Source of the DNA: an uncultured Bacillaceae bacterium
Lineage (GTDB): Bacteria; Bacillota; Bacilli; Bacillales; Alkalibacillaceae
Assembly: GCA_937983065.1 (NCBI GenBank)
Contig: CALKAL010000057.1
Span: 1 to 21,321 of the forward strand
Direction: 5' to 3'
DNA length: 21,321 nucleotides
The notes beneath the pieces are model-generated. The model made no database searches. It saw only the letters and a program-made list of their open reading frames with translations, and had not been told where the DNA came from. Each line of letters starts with the position of its first letter. The first letter of the stretch is position 1. The position numbers and the translations under genes were made by a program. Of this stretch, positions 1 through 8,626 are shown one piece after another.

Positions 1-140
1 ACAACTTTAGTTAATGCTTCTTCTTGAACATCAGTTGCGACCACCTTTGCCCCTTCACTAGCAAACAAACGGGCTTCCTCTTTACCCTGACCACTCGCTG
101 CACCAGTTATAATGACGACTTTATCGTCAACTCTACCCAT
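1..140 (-). CDS. Short-chain dehydrogenase/reductase, N-terminal fragment
   Basis: Reading the minus strand from an ATG at 138-140 gives MGRVDDKVVIITGAASGQGK followed by a strand-helix pattern ending ...EGAKVVATDVQEEAL. This is the N-terminal Rossmann half of a classical SDR: the TGxxxGxG cofactor motif is TGAASGQG, and an acidic residue (ATD) closes the second beta strand, which usually favours NAD over NADP. The start has a good ribosome site (AAAGGTGGAGA, complement of about 143-153). The gene runs off the left edge, so catalytic Ser/Tyr/Lys and substrate are not visible and no specific reaction can be named. It is divergent from the next gene. Confidence 0.85.
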   Translation of the reverse strand, partial: MGRVDDKVVIITGAASGQGKEEARLFASEGAKVVATDVQEEALTKV

Positions 141-191
141 CAAATCTCCACCTTTAATTGTTTTTAATCAAAAATATTTGATATGCTTTTT

Positions 192-215
192 ATTTTTCAC
201 GGAATTATGAAAAAT
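192..215. repeat. Short inverted repeat in the divergent intergenic region
   Basis: ATTTTTCA at 192-199 and TGAAAAAT at 208-215 are perfect 8-bp arms around an 8-nt loop. No T-run follows on the plus strand, so it is not a plus-strand terminator. It lies between the divergent SDR and YyaL-type genes and could be an operator or chance in AT-rich DNA. Confidence 0.3.
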
Positions 216-277
216 ATGAGGGTAAGGTAATTTAAAATAGGTGTAGGAAAGTGACTCGCTTATATATGAATGTATTT

Positions 278-343
278 TGTTATACTGAAACTAAGATTCA
301 GTTACGTTCGATTGATTAAGTTTAGTCATTAAATACTTATAAT
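278..343 (+). promoter_or_regulatory. Candidate promoter(s) for the YyaL-type gene
   Basis: Two -10 candidates are visible. An extended -10, TGTTATACT, lies at 278-286 without a good -35. A perfect TATAAT lies at 338-343, with TTAAGT (316-321) at 16 bp or TTGATT (312-317) at 20 bp upstream. The second is closer to the ribosome site. Which one is used cannot be told from sequence. Confidence 0.45.
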
Positions 344-382
344 AGGAGAAATTAAGTAAGAATTAAAAGGAGGTAAAAAACA

Positions 383-2428
383 TTGAAAAACAATCCAAAT
401 AGGCTCATAAACGAAAAGAGTCCGTATTTGTTACAACATGCATACAATCCCGTTGACTGGTATCCATGGGGTGAGGAAGCGTTTCAAAAGGCGAAAGCGG
501 AAAATAAGCCTATATTTTTAAGTATCGGCTATTCGACCTGTCATTGGTGTCATGTCATGGAAGCAGAATCCTTTGAAGATGAGCATATCGCAAAAATTTT
601 AAATGACCGTTACGTATCGGTTAAAGTGGATCGGGAGGAGCGGCCAGATATTGATTCAATTTATATGAAAGTGTGTCAGCAGATGAGTGGACATGGAGGT
701 TGGCCACTTAATATATTTATGACTGCTGAGCAAATTCCGTTTTACGCGGGAACGTATTTTCCTAAAGAGAGTCGTTACGGTTTACCAGGTTTTGAAGAAG
801 TTATTTTATATTTATCAAATACGTTTCAGAAGGATCCAAAACAAGTTGAAGACGTGACAAAGGAAGTACGAGTTGCATTAAAACTATTAACGGAGAGAAA
901 AAGCGATAAAAGATTAAATAAGTATGTTACGAATTATGCTTTTTCTAATTTAAATAAGATGTATGATTCAGATAATGGCGGCTTTGGGGATGCGCCTAAA
1001 TTTCCATCACCTCATTATTCCATGTTTCTATTACGATATTATGTTTTAAACGGCGAGAAAAAGGCACTTCATATGGTGGAAAACACATTACAATCAATGG
1101 CTAAAGGTGGAATATATGATCAAATCGGCTTTGGGTTTTCCCGTTATAGTATCGATGAACAGTGGCTCGTTCCCCACTTTGAGAAAATGCTTTACGATAA
1201 TGCGCTTTTGTTAATCACATATGTTGAAGCCTTTGAAGTGACTAAAAATCCGTTTTATAAAAAAATAGCTGAAGAAATTATTGAGTTTGTTAAACGGGAG
1301 CTGTTAAGTGAGGAAGGCGGTTTTTATTCGGCGATTGATGCGGATTCGGAAGGGGAAGAAGGAAAATATTATGTTTGGGATAAAAATGAAATTATCGAGT
1401 TAGTCGGAGAGGAGCGGGCCAATTTATTTAGCACCGTTTACAATATTACCGACGAAGGAAATTTTTCCGGGAAGAATATTCCTCACTTAATCGATATAAA
1501 TTTAGAAAAAGAAGCTGAAAATTTTCATTTAACAGTTGACCAATTAATAAAGCAGCTAGATGACGTACGGAAAGAGCTTTTAGAAGCAAGACATCAAAGA
1601 GTTTATCCTCATCTGGACGATAAAATATTAACATCGTGGAATAGTATGATGATTGTCGCTCTAGCAAAGGCAGGAAGAGCATTAAATAATGAATCCTATC
1701 TTCAAATGGCGATAAATACGCTACAATTTATTGAAAAGAACTGTATAAAAAACGGCCGACTAATGGCGAGGTATCGGGACAAGGAAGTGAAGTTTTTAGG
1801 CTATATCGATGATTATGCTTATTTACTTTGGGCATATATTGAGATGTATGAAGCGAGCTTCGAATTAAATTATTTAGAAAAAGGAAAACAGCTCGCAAAA
1901 GAAATGATTTCTCTTTTTTGGGATAAACAAGATGGCGGATTTTTCTTTTACGGAAATGACGCTGAAGATTTAATTGTACGAGAAAAAGAAGTTCACGACG
2001 GCGCCATGCCATCTGGTAACAGTGTTGCTACGGTTATGTTAGCCCGGTTATTCAAATATACAGGAGAAGTTTTTTATTCGGAAAAAGTTGAGCGTCTATA
2101 TCATGTTTTTCAAGGAGAAATTGCGAAATATCCTCATGGGAGTACGTTCTTTTTACAAGCGCCCTTACTAACGGAATACCCAACAAAGGAAATTGTTATT
2201 GTTGGACATAATCAGCGAGAGAAAAAAGAACTACAAACAACCATACACGAACGATTTTCACCGAGTACGTTTGTTTTAATGAGTGAAAATGAGAAAAACC
2301 TTTCAAAAGTTGCTCCATTTACAGAAAGTTACGGTATAATTAATGACCAAACGACGGTTTATATTTGTGAAAATTTCTCTTGTCAAAAGCCGACGAATGA
2401 TTTGAGTAAGGTGATTCACGAAATATGA
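383..2428 (+). CDS. yyaL: YyaL/SPATA20-type thioredoxin-domain protein (DUF255)
   Basis: The protein has 681 aa, close to the roughly 690 aa usual for this family. The N-terminal 160 residues match the DsbH/DUF255 thioredoxin-like domain: the signature NEKSPYLLQHAYNPVDWYPW, then a C53-H-W-C56-H active-site motif, then DREERPDID. The rest looks like the alpha/alpha-barrel (six-hairpin) fold of this family, with motifs such as GGIYDQIGFGFSRYS, WLVPHFEKMLYDNA and DDKILTSWN. There is no signal peptide, so it is probably cytoplasmic. The biochemical role of the family is not established; the CxxC suggests redox chemistry and the barrel resembles sugar epimerases. It starts at TTG 383, eight bases after AAAGGAGGT (366-374). 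It precedes phoP, where B. subtilis has mdh as I recall. Confidence 0.88.
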   Translation: MKNNPNRLINEKSPYLLQHAYNPVDWYPWGEEAFQKAKAENKPIFLSIGYSTCHWCHVMEAESFEDEHIAKILNDRYVSVKVDREERPDIDSIYMKVCQQMSGHGGWPLNIFMTAEQIPFYAGTYFPKESRYGLPGFEEVILYLSNTFQKDPKQVEDVTKEVRVALKLLTERKSDKRLNKYVTNYAFSNLNKMYDSDNGGFGDAPKFPSPHYSMFLLRYYVLNGEKKALHMVENTLQSMAKGGIYDQIGFGFSRYSIDEQWLVPHFEKMLYDNALLLITYVEAFEVTKNPFYKKIAEEIIEFVKRELLSEEGGFYSAIDADSEGEEGKYYVWDKNEIIELVGEERANLFSTVYNITDEGNFSGKNIPHLIDINLEKEAENFHLTVDQLIKQLDDVRKELLEARHQRVYPHLDDKILTSWNSMMIVALAKAGRALNNESYLQMAINTLQFIEKNCIKNGRLMARYRDKEVKFLGYIDDYAYLLWAYIEMYEASFELNYLEKGKQLAKEMISLFWDKQDGGFFFYGNDAEDLIVREKEVHDGAMPSGNSVATVMLARLFKYTGEVFYSEKVERLYHVFQGEIAKYPHGSTFFLQAPLLTEYPTKEIVIVGHNQREKKELQTTIHERFSPSTFVLMSENEKNLSKVAPFTESYGIINDQTTVYICENFSCQKPTNDLSKVIHEI

Positions 2429-2449
2429 GCCTAAACGGAATAAGGGAGA

Positions 2450-2540
2450 TTTGAGCATAAATCGAAAAATTCGCGCATAAAACTAGAAGTTCGAGCATAT
2501 AACAAAAAATTCGAGCATATAACAAAAATTTCGCGCATAT
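2450..2540. repeat. Tandem repeat of 20-bp period, about 4.5 units
   Basis: Units begin at 2450, 2470, 2490, 2510 and 2530, an exact 20-bp spacing. Each opens with TT(C/T)G(A/C)GCATA, followed by a variable A-rich half. The units at 2491-2510 and 2511-2530 differ at one base. The variable core base gives GAGC in three units and GCGC in two. The array starts 22 bp after the yyaL stop and ends about 26 bp before the phoP -35. Because 20 is not a multiple of 3, it does not encode a repeated peptide. A-tracts recur at 20 bp near 2465, 2505 and 2524, which could bend the DNA. Confidence 0.85.
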
Positions 2541-2566
2541 TTCTACATGCATGCATAACCGTGGAC

Positions 2567-2596
2567 TTGGAATTCAATCTAATTATCGCTTATGAT
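2567..2596 (+). promoter_or_regulatory. Putative phoP promoter
   Basis: TTGGAA (2567-2572) and TATGAT (2591-2596) are separated by 18 bp, and lie 35 bp before the phoP start. The match to a sigma-A promoter is moderate. I could not see a convincing set of PhoP boxes (TTAACA-like direct repeats) for autoregulation. Confidence 0.45.
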
Positions 2597-2630
2597 TAAA
2601 TTAAAGAAAAAGAATTAGGAGTTGGCGAAG

Positions 2631-3311
2631 GTGAGAAGGCGAATTTTAATCGTTGATGATGAACAGTCAATCACAACATTAATTGACTACAATTTAACGA
2701 AAGCAGGATTTGAAACGGAAGTCGTCCATGATGGGGAACAAGCGTTACAAACCGTTGAGGAGAAGTCCTTTGATCTTATGGTTTTAGATTTAATGCTTCC
2801 AAAAATAAACGGGCTTGAGGTATGCAAACGACTAAGGGATCAAGGCGAAACGTTACCAATCATTATGCTTACGGCGAAGGGTGAAGAGTCCGATAAAATC
2901 GCGGGTTTAGATTTTGGAGCTGATGATTATGTTACGAAACCGTTTAGCCCGAATGAATTAGTCGCACGAATTCAGGCAGTATTAAGGCGAACGCAGCCTG
3001 AAGAAAATACGAACGTGATTAAAGTTGGAAATATTACGATTGTAGAAGAATTATATGAAGTGTATTTAAATGATGAATTAATCGATTTCACGAAAAAAGA
3101 GTTCGACTTATTACTATATTTAGCAAAACGAAAAAATAAACCGTGCTCTCGGGAAGATTTGTTAAAGGACGTTTGGGAATTTGATTTTATTGGCGATACA
3201 CGAATTGTTGATGTTCACATAAGTCATCTAAGAGAGAAGCTGGAGGATGATCCGAAAAACCCAACATTAATTAAAACAGTTCGCGGTGTTGGATATCGCC
3301 TTGAAGGGTAG
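2631..3311 (+). CDS. phoP: Phosphate-regulon response regulator PhoP
   Basis: This is a 226-aa OmpR/PhoB-family regulator. The receiver domain (1-120) has the acidic pair D9-D10, phospho-acceptor D53 in VLDLMLP, switch T81 and K103. The C-terminal winged helix (about 130-226) ends DTRIVDVHISHLREKLEDD and IKTVRGVGYRLEG. I chose GTG 2631 over the upstream in-frame TTG 2622: AGGAG at 2617-2621 lies 9 bases before the GTG but directly abuts the TTG, and the resulting MRRRILIVDDE matches the B. subtilis PhoP N-terminus in length. When phosphorylated by PhoR it should bind Pho-box repeats and control phosphate-starvation genes. The identity as PhoP rather than another OmpR-type regulator rests on the adjacent sensor kinase and on polA downstream. 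Confidence 0.93.
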   Translation: MRRRILIVDDEQSITTLIDYNLTKAGFETEVVHDGEQALQTVEEKSFDLMVLDLMLPKINGLEVCKRLRDQGETLPIIMLTAKGEESDKIAGLDFGADDYVTKPFSPNELVARIQAVLRRTQPEENTNVIKVGNITIVEELYEVYLNDELIDFTKKEFDLLLYLAKRKNKPCSREDLLKDVWEFDFIGDTRIVDVHISHLREKLEDDPKNPTLIKTVRGVGYRLEG

Positions 3312-3320
3312 TTGTTTATA

Positions 3321-5036
3321 ATGAAAGATTTGACAAATAAAAGAGTGCTCTATTTATATATGTTGATTGCGATTGTCTTCATTATTATTTTGGGTATTAT
3401 TTTTACCCAAGTAGCGAGACATTATGTCATTAATGCTTACGAGGAACAACTCGTCTTTGATGTGGAATTTATCGCTGACCAACTACAACAGGAGCCAATG
3501 TCAACAAATGAAATTCACGAGAGACTTCAATATTTTAAGCAATTTTTCCCGGTTGATTTATATTACATTGACTATGAAGTCGGTGAACATGTTAATACAT
3601 TTGAAACGAATTCGGCAATATTACAAAAAATACGGTCAGATTACATTCAAGGAAATATTGAAGAAGGCGATTTGTTTGAAGACCGATTAATTCATCCATA
3701 CGATTTAAATGAAAATGAAAAAATCGTCATCGTCTCTCATGAATTGCCCCTTCAATATTTAAATACGACGGTTTGGTGGCTAACTATATTCCTCGCTATT
3801 TTTATATCATTTTTCATATTAAGTTTCGGAAACCGCCTTTATGAAAATTATATTAACCCGATTCGTAAAGCGACCGATACCGCGAAGCAATTATCTGAAG
3901 GGAATTATAAAGTTAGAGTTCACGATGCGCCTTATGGTGTGTTATCCCAATTAGGCCAGTCATTAAATACACTCGCTAGAAACTTAGAATCAATTACATC
4001 AAAATATGAAAATCAAAACAATCGCTTAAAAACAGTTATTAACAATATGGAAAGTGGTCTTTTACTCATTAATGAAAAGGGGATTACCCGATTAGTAAAC
4101 GACCCTTTCATTAATCATTTTATGAAAAAAAGTGATGATTACATCGGTCAAATTTATTACGATGTGATTGATCATCCGAAGTTAAACGATGAAATTCAAC
4201 GAGTCATTTTTTTAGAAAAAAAGGTCCAGTTAACGCTGGAAACGGCTGACCGACTATTTTTTGAAGTTTATATTGCCCCGATTAAAGATAAAGAAGAAGG
4301 GGGTAAAGGAGCCGTTGTCGTTTGTCATGATATAACGAAGATTAAACAAGTTGAAAACATTAGAAAAGACTTCGTAGCGAATGTTTCCCATGAATTGCGT
4401 ACACCGATTACATCGATTCAAGGCTTTGCAGAAACATTATTAGACGGTAGTGACCATAGTGAAGAGACAGTGAATCAATTTTTATCAATTATTGAAAAGG
4501 AAAGCCGGCGCCTAAATGCGTTAGTGTCCGATTTACTATATTTATCGTCATTGGAAAAGGATGAATTCACATTAACGAAGTCAACTTTTAAAGTTAAGGA
4601 TTTAATGAATGAAGCGAAATCCGTCGTCAAGCAATCGCTAGAGGAGAAAAATATTGATTCAACATTGTCCATTTCACCAGACGGACTAGACGTTTATGCT
4701 GATTATAATCGGATATATCAGCTCATTTTAAACTTATATACGAACGCGATTCAATATACGAAAGAAAATGGGACGATTTCCTGGGAAATTTATCGTGAGG
4801 AGAATGATGTCATTTTTAAAGTGACGGATAGTGGAATCGGAATACCGAAACAAAATCTTGATCGGATATTTGAACGTTTCTATCGTGTTGATGATGATCG
4901 AAGTCGCGAAACGGGTGGTACTGGACTTGGCTTGTCAATTGTGAAGCATATCGTGGAGGCCCATGACGGTCAAATTGAAATTGAGAGTGAATTAAACGAA
5001 GGAACGATGATTAAAATTTTGTTGCCACAAGGATAA
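3321..5036 (+). CDS. phoR: Phosphate sensor histidine kinase PhoR
   Basis: The protein has 571 aa (about 580 in B. subtilis). Order of parts: membrane segment about 9-31; extracytoplasmic sensor about 32-150; second membrane segment about 152-172; HAMP; PAS domain about 235-335; HisKA with H-box NVSHELRTPITSIQGF (phosphorylated H357); HATPase with N-box LYTNAIQYT, G1 DSGIGI, and RETGGTGLGLSIVKHI. It phosphorylates the neighbouring PhoP under phosphate limitation. ATG 3321 follows the phoP stop by 9 bases; TTG 3312, directly after the stop, is an in-frame alternative. The only visible ribosome-like sequence, GAAGGG (3303-3308), sits at the end of phoP, so translation is probably coupled. Confidence 0.92.
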   Translation: MKDLTNKRVLYLYMLIAIVFIIILGIIFTQVARHYVINAYEEQLVFDVEFIADQLQQEPMSTNEIHERLQYFKQFFPVDLYYIDYEVGEHVNTFETNSAILQKIRSDYIQGNIEEGDLFEDRLIHPYDLNENEKIVIVSHELPLQYLNTTVWWLTIFLAIFISFFILSFGNRLYENYINPIRKATDTAKQLSEGNYKVRVHDAPYGVLSQLGQSLNTLARNLESITSKYENQNNRLKTVINNMESGLLLINEKGITRLVNDPFINHFMKKSDDYIGQIYYDVIDHPKLNDEIQRVIFLEKKVQLTLETADRLFFEVYIAPIKDKEEGGKGAVVVCHDITKIKQVENIRKDFVANVSHELRTPITSIQGFAETLLDGSDHSEETVNQFLSIIEKESRRLNALVSDLLYLSSLEKDEFTLTKSTFKVKDLMNEAKSVVKQSLEEKNIDSTLSISPDGLDVYADYNRIYQLILNLYTNAIQYTKENGTISWEIYREENDVIFKVTDSGIGIPKQNLDRIFERFYRVDDDRSRETGGTGLGLSIVKHIVEAHDGQIEIESELNEGTMIKILLPQG

Positions 5037-5045
5037 ATTGTAGTT

Positions 5046-5054
5046 TGTTATAAT
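5046..5054 (+). promoter_or_regulatory. Extended -10 promoter for polA
   Basis: TGT-TATAAT is a perfect extended -10 starting just after the phoR stop. A TTGCCA lies at 5022-5027, but 21 bp away, which is long, so the extended -10 probably carries the promoter. It would let the polA group be transcribed independently of phoPR. Confidence 0.6.
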
Positions 5055-5085
5055 AGTAGAAAATGGCTAAATGGGGTGCTTAATT

Positions 5086-7713
5086 TTGTCAGATGAAGTA
5101 ATTTTAATTGATGGAAATAGTATTTTATACCGCGCTTTTTTCGCACTACCTTTACTAAGCAATGATAAAGGAGTCCATACGAATGCAGTTTACGGTTTTA
5201 CAACGATGTTATTAAAAATTTTAGAAGATAAAAAGCCGTCGCATATTCTCGTTGCCTTCGATGCGGGAAAAACGACCTTTCGACATGAAGTGTATAAGGA
5301 ATATAAAGGTGGAAGACAAAAAACACCGCCAGAACTATCAGAACAATTCCCTGTCGTTCGTGAATTGTTAAACGCTTTCGGTATTAAACATTTTGAACTT
5401 GAAAATTATGAAGCAGATGATATTATCGGAACATTATCAACACAGATTGGTGATGCGAAGAAAAAGGTTAGCGTTTATTCAGGGGATAAAGATTTACTAC
5501 AGCTTATTTCTGATTTTGTTACCGTCAATGTCACTCGAAAAGGAATTTCTGATGTAGATGAATATACACCTAATTTTTTAGATGAAAAACTCGGTATTCC
5601 TCCAGAAAAGGTCATCGAATTAAAAGCGTTAATGGGTGATAAATCAGATAATATTCCAGGAGTACCTGGCGTCGGTGAAAAAACAGCGCTTAAACTGCTT
5701 AAAGAATATGGCACATTAGAAAATATATATGAAAACTTAGATTCAATTAGCGGAAAAAAACTGAAGGAAAATTTAACGAACTATAAAGAAGATGCCTTTT
5801 TAAGTCGAGAGCTAGCAACGATTAAACGGGATACACCGGTTGATTTATCCCTGAATGACATTGAATATAAAGGTTATCAAAGTCGTGATGTTCTCGAGTT
5901 GTTCAAGGAATATGGCTTTAATTCATTACTCGGACGAATTGAAGGAGCAGAGGAAGATTCCGTATTAGAGGAAATTACTTATAAAATAGTGTCCGATTTT
6001 AATGATATCCGTGTCAGTGACAATGAGAACTTTTTAATGATGGAAATGTTAGATGAAAACTATCATAATGGAGAAATTATCGGTTTTTCAATCGTCAATG
6101 AGCATGGGAATTATTTTATTGCTAAAGATGATGCCCTTAACTCGGATGCCTTTAAAGCTTGGTTAGAAGATGAGACGAAAAAGAAGGTCGTCGCTGATTT
6201 AAAACGTTTAAAAGTTGCGCTAAAGTGGCAAGGTCTGTCTTTAGAAGGAGTTCAATTTGATTTAATTTTAGCCGCTTATATCGTCAATCCAGCGAATAAT
6301 CAAGATGATATTCCGTCAATAAGTCACGCGTACGGCATAACTGATGTTTCGTATGATGAGGAAATTTACGGTAAGGGGGCTAAGCTTAAAATTCCTGAAG
6401 AAGCTATCTATGCTGAGCATATCGTTAGAAAAGGAATCGTCGCGCAAAAGCTTTATTCCATCTTAATCGATGAGCTTAAGGAAAATAAACAGGAATCCCT
6501 TTATTATGAACTGGAAATTCCCCTTTCGCATATTTTAGCGGACATGGAATATACGGGAGTCGTCGTTGATACAAAACGAATTGAACATATGAAAACTGAT
6601 TTAGATAGTCGATTGAATGATATAGAAAAAGAAATCCATCGATTAGCTGGTCAAGAGTTTAATATTGATTCACCGAAGCAGCTCGGAAAAGTGTTATTTG
6701 AAGATTTAAAATTAACTCCGATTAAAAAGACGAAAACAGGTTTTTCAACTTCTGCTGATGTGCTTGAGAAACTTCAAAATGAACATGAAATTATCGAGCA
6801 AATTTTAATGTATCGTCAATTAAGAAAGCTTCAATCGACATATATTGAAGGTTTACTAAAAGTCGTTCATGACGATACGAATAAAGTTCATACACGATTC
6901 AATCAAGTGTTAACACAAACAGGAAGGTTAAGCTCAACGGATCCGAATTTACAAAACATCCCGATCCGTCTTGAAGAAGGGCGGAAAATTCGCCAAGCAT
7001 TTATTCCATCGAAGGAAGGCTGGGTTATTTTCGCAGCCGACTATTCGCAAATTGAGCTACGTGTATTAGCACACATTGCCAAAGATGAAAAGCTCATTGA
7101 AGCCTTTAAGCAAAATAAAGATATTCATACACAAACGGCGATGGACGTGTTTGATGTGAAGGAAGAGGATGTCGATCCACTTATGCGAAGACAAGCTAAA
7201 GCGGTTAATTTCGGAATTGTTTACGGTATAAGTGATTACGGTTTAAGTCAAAGTTTAAAAATTACTCGAAAAGAAGCGGCTCAATTTATCGAAAAGTATT
7301 TTGCGAGCTATCCGAACGTTAAACAGTATATGGATGATATCGTTGTACAAGCAAAACGTAATGGCTATGTTGAAACGATTATGAATCGCCGTCGCTATTT
7401 GCCAGAGATTACGAGTCGTAACTTTAACCAGCGTAGCTTTGCAGAAAGAACTGCAATGAACACGCCGATTCAAGGAAGTGCAGCAGATATTATTAAAAAA
7501 GCGATGATTGATTGTGTCACTCAATTAGAAAAGACAAATATTGAAGCGAATTTATTACTACAAGTTCACGACGAATTAATTTTTGAAGTGAAGGAATCTG
7601 ACGTAGAAAAATTAACTAAGCTCGTTAAAGAAGCGATGGAAAGTACCGTCGAGCTTGATGTACCACTTATTGCAGAAACGTCGCATGGTCCTACTTGGTA
7701 TGATGCGACCTAA
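5086..7713 (+). CDS. polA: DNA polymerase I
   Basis: This 875-aa PolA fills gaps and removes primers in repair and lagging-strand synthesis. The 5'-nuclease domain (about 1-290) shows LIDGNSILYRAFFALP, FDAGKTTFRH, YEADDIIGTL and GDKSDNIPGVPGVGEKTA. The central 3'-5' exonuclease-like domain (about 300-470) lacks the D-x-E metal motif: the matching strand reads FLMMEMLDEN. It should therefore lack proofreading, as known for Bacillus PolA. The polymerase domain has motif A DYSQIE (D652), the O-helix RRQAKAVNFGIVYG and motif C VHDE (D829). I chose TTG 5086 behind GGGGTG (5073-5078); the in-frame ATG 5071 would place that ribosome site inside the gene. Confidence 0.97.
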   Translation: MSDEVILIDGNSILYRAFFALPLLSNDKGVHTNAVYGFTTMLLKILEDKKPSHILVAFDAGKTTFRHEVYKEYKGGRQKTPPELSEQFPVVRELLNAFGIKHFELENYEADDIIGTLSTQIGDAKKKVSVYSGDKDLLQLISDFVTVNVTRKGISDVDEYTPNFLDEKLGIPPEKVIELKALMGDKSDNIPGVPGVGEKTALKLLKEYGTLENIYENLDSISGKKLKENLTNYKEDAFLSRELATIKRDTPVDLSLNDIEYKGYQSRDVLELFKEYGFNSLLGRIEGAEEDSVLEEITYKIVSDFNDIRVSDNENFLMMEMLDENYHNGEIIGFSIVNEHGNYFIAKDDALNSDAFKAWLEDETKKKVVADLKRLKVALKWQGLSLEGVQFDLILAAYIVNPANNQDDIPSISHAYGITDVSYDEEIYGKGAKLKIPEEAIYAEHIVRKGIVAQKLYSILIDELKENKQESLYYELEIPLSHILADMEYTGVVVDTKRIEHMKTDLDSRLNDIEKEIHRLAGQEFNIDSPKQLGKVLFEDLKLTPIKKTKTGFSTSADVLEKLQNEHEIIEQILMYRQLRKLQSTYIEGLLKVVHDDTNKVHTRFNQVLTQTGRLSSTDPNLQNIPIRLEEGRKIRQAFIPSKEGWVIFAADYSQIELRVLAHIAKDEKLIEAFKQNKDIHTQTAMDVFDVKEEDVDPLMRRQAKAVNFGIVYGISDYGLSQSLKITRKEAAQFIEKYFASYPNVKQYMDDIVVQAKRNGYVETIMNRRRYLPEITSRNFNQRSFAERTAMNTPIQGSAADIIKKAMIDCVTQLEKTNIEANLLLQVHDELIFEVKESDVEKLTKLVKEAMESTVELDVPLIAETSHGPTWYDAT

Positions 7714-7731
7714 GGGGAGGAGAAGCTTCAG

Positions 7732-8565
7732 TTGCCAGAATTACCTGAGGTTGAAACAATTAGACGTACATTAGAACCATTAATTAAGGGGAAAACGATT
7801 GAACAAATAAACATTCTTTATCCGGGAATTATAAAAGAACCTGATGATACGAAAGCGTTTGAACACCGATTATTAAAGCAAACGTTTCAAAAAATCGATC
7901 GACTTGGTAAATTTCTTTTATTTTATTTAGATGATGATATATTAATATCCCATTTACGAATGGAAGGAAAATACGGTATTTACGAGAAAGGCGATTCCAT
8001 AGAAAAGCATACCCACGTTATTTTTTCATTAGATGATGGTAGCGAATTAAGATATAAAGACGTTCGCAAATTTGGCACGATGCATATTAAATCGTTTGAC
8101 GCTGCTTTTAATACGGCACCGTTAAATAAATTAGGGCTAGAGCCTTTTAGTGAACAATTCACCTCGCACTACTTATATGAAAAGCTTAAAAAAACGAATC
8201 GAAAAATAAAGGCAGCCCTGCTCGATCAATCGATAGTGACGGGATTAGGTAATATATATGTCGATGAAGTGCTATTTTATAGTCAGGTGCATCCAGAACG
8301 CATTGCCTCATCGATTAATGAAAAGCAATGTGAAGAAATTCATCGAAACATTATAAAAGTGCTAAACGACGCGATTGAAGTCGGGGGTTCATCGATTCGT
8401 TCTTATTTAAATAGTTTAGGGGATATCGGGCTGTTTCAGCTACAAATCGCTGTTTACGGTAAAGAAGGCGAACCGTGCCCGAGATGCCAAGATGAAATTG
8501 CAAAAATAAAAGTAGGTGGACGGGGAACGCATTTTTGTCCGAGCTGTCAAAAGATTGACGGATAA
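7732..8565 (+). CDS. mutM: Formamidopyrimidine-DNA glycosylase (Fpg/MutM)
   Basis: This 277-aa bifunctional glycosylase/AP lyase excises 8-oxoguanine and other oxidised purines. The start TTG 7732 gives MPELPEVETIRR, so that Pro becomes the catalytic N-terminus after Met removal, followed by the essential Glu. Other key positions are K60 (RLGKFLLF), M77, and R112/F114 (YKDVRKFGTM), which are the base-flip void fillers; LDQSIVTGLGNIYVDE is the H2TH region. The C-terminal zinc finger is C249-x2-C252 ... C269-x2-C272, with R264 at the hairpin tip. It sits 18 bp after polA with GGGGAGGAG before its start, so the two repair genes are co-transcribed. Confidence 0.97.
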   Translation: MPELPEVETIRRTLEPLIKGKTIEQINILYPGIIKEPDDTKAFEHRLLKQTFQKIDRLGKFLLFYLDDDILISHLRMEGKYGIYEKGDSIEKHTHVIFSLDDGSELRYKDVRKFGTMHIKSFDAAFNTAPLNKLGLEPFSEQFTSHYLYEKLKKTNRKIKAALLDQSIVTGLGNIYVDEVLFYSQVHPERIASSINEKQCEEIHRNIIKVLNDAIEVGGSSIRSYLNSLGDIGLFQLQIAVYGKEGEPCPRCQDEIAKIKVGGRGTHFCPSCQKIDG

Positions 8566-8626
8566 ACACAAGTTTTTTGCTCTTTTCATAAGATAGGTTG
8601 AATCTTTATGGAAGGAGCTCGCCAAT

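Noticed and set aside
1728..2012. Minus-strand open frame of 94 codons inside yyaL
   Set aside because: It is a shadow of a clearly coding plus-strand gene, and its translation has no recognisable motif.
2340..2552. Minus-strand open frame of 70 codons over the yyaL end and the repeat array, with repeated-looking peptide segments
   Set aside because: It has no ribosome site of note, overlaps the end of yyaL, and its repetitiveness comes from the 20-bp DNA repeat read in shifting frames.
5970..6480. Loss of proofreading in PolA as an unusual feature
   Set aside because: The exonuclease-like domain lacks its acidic motif, but this is the known state of Bacillus DNA polymerase I.
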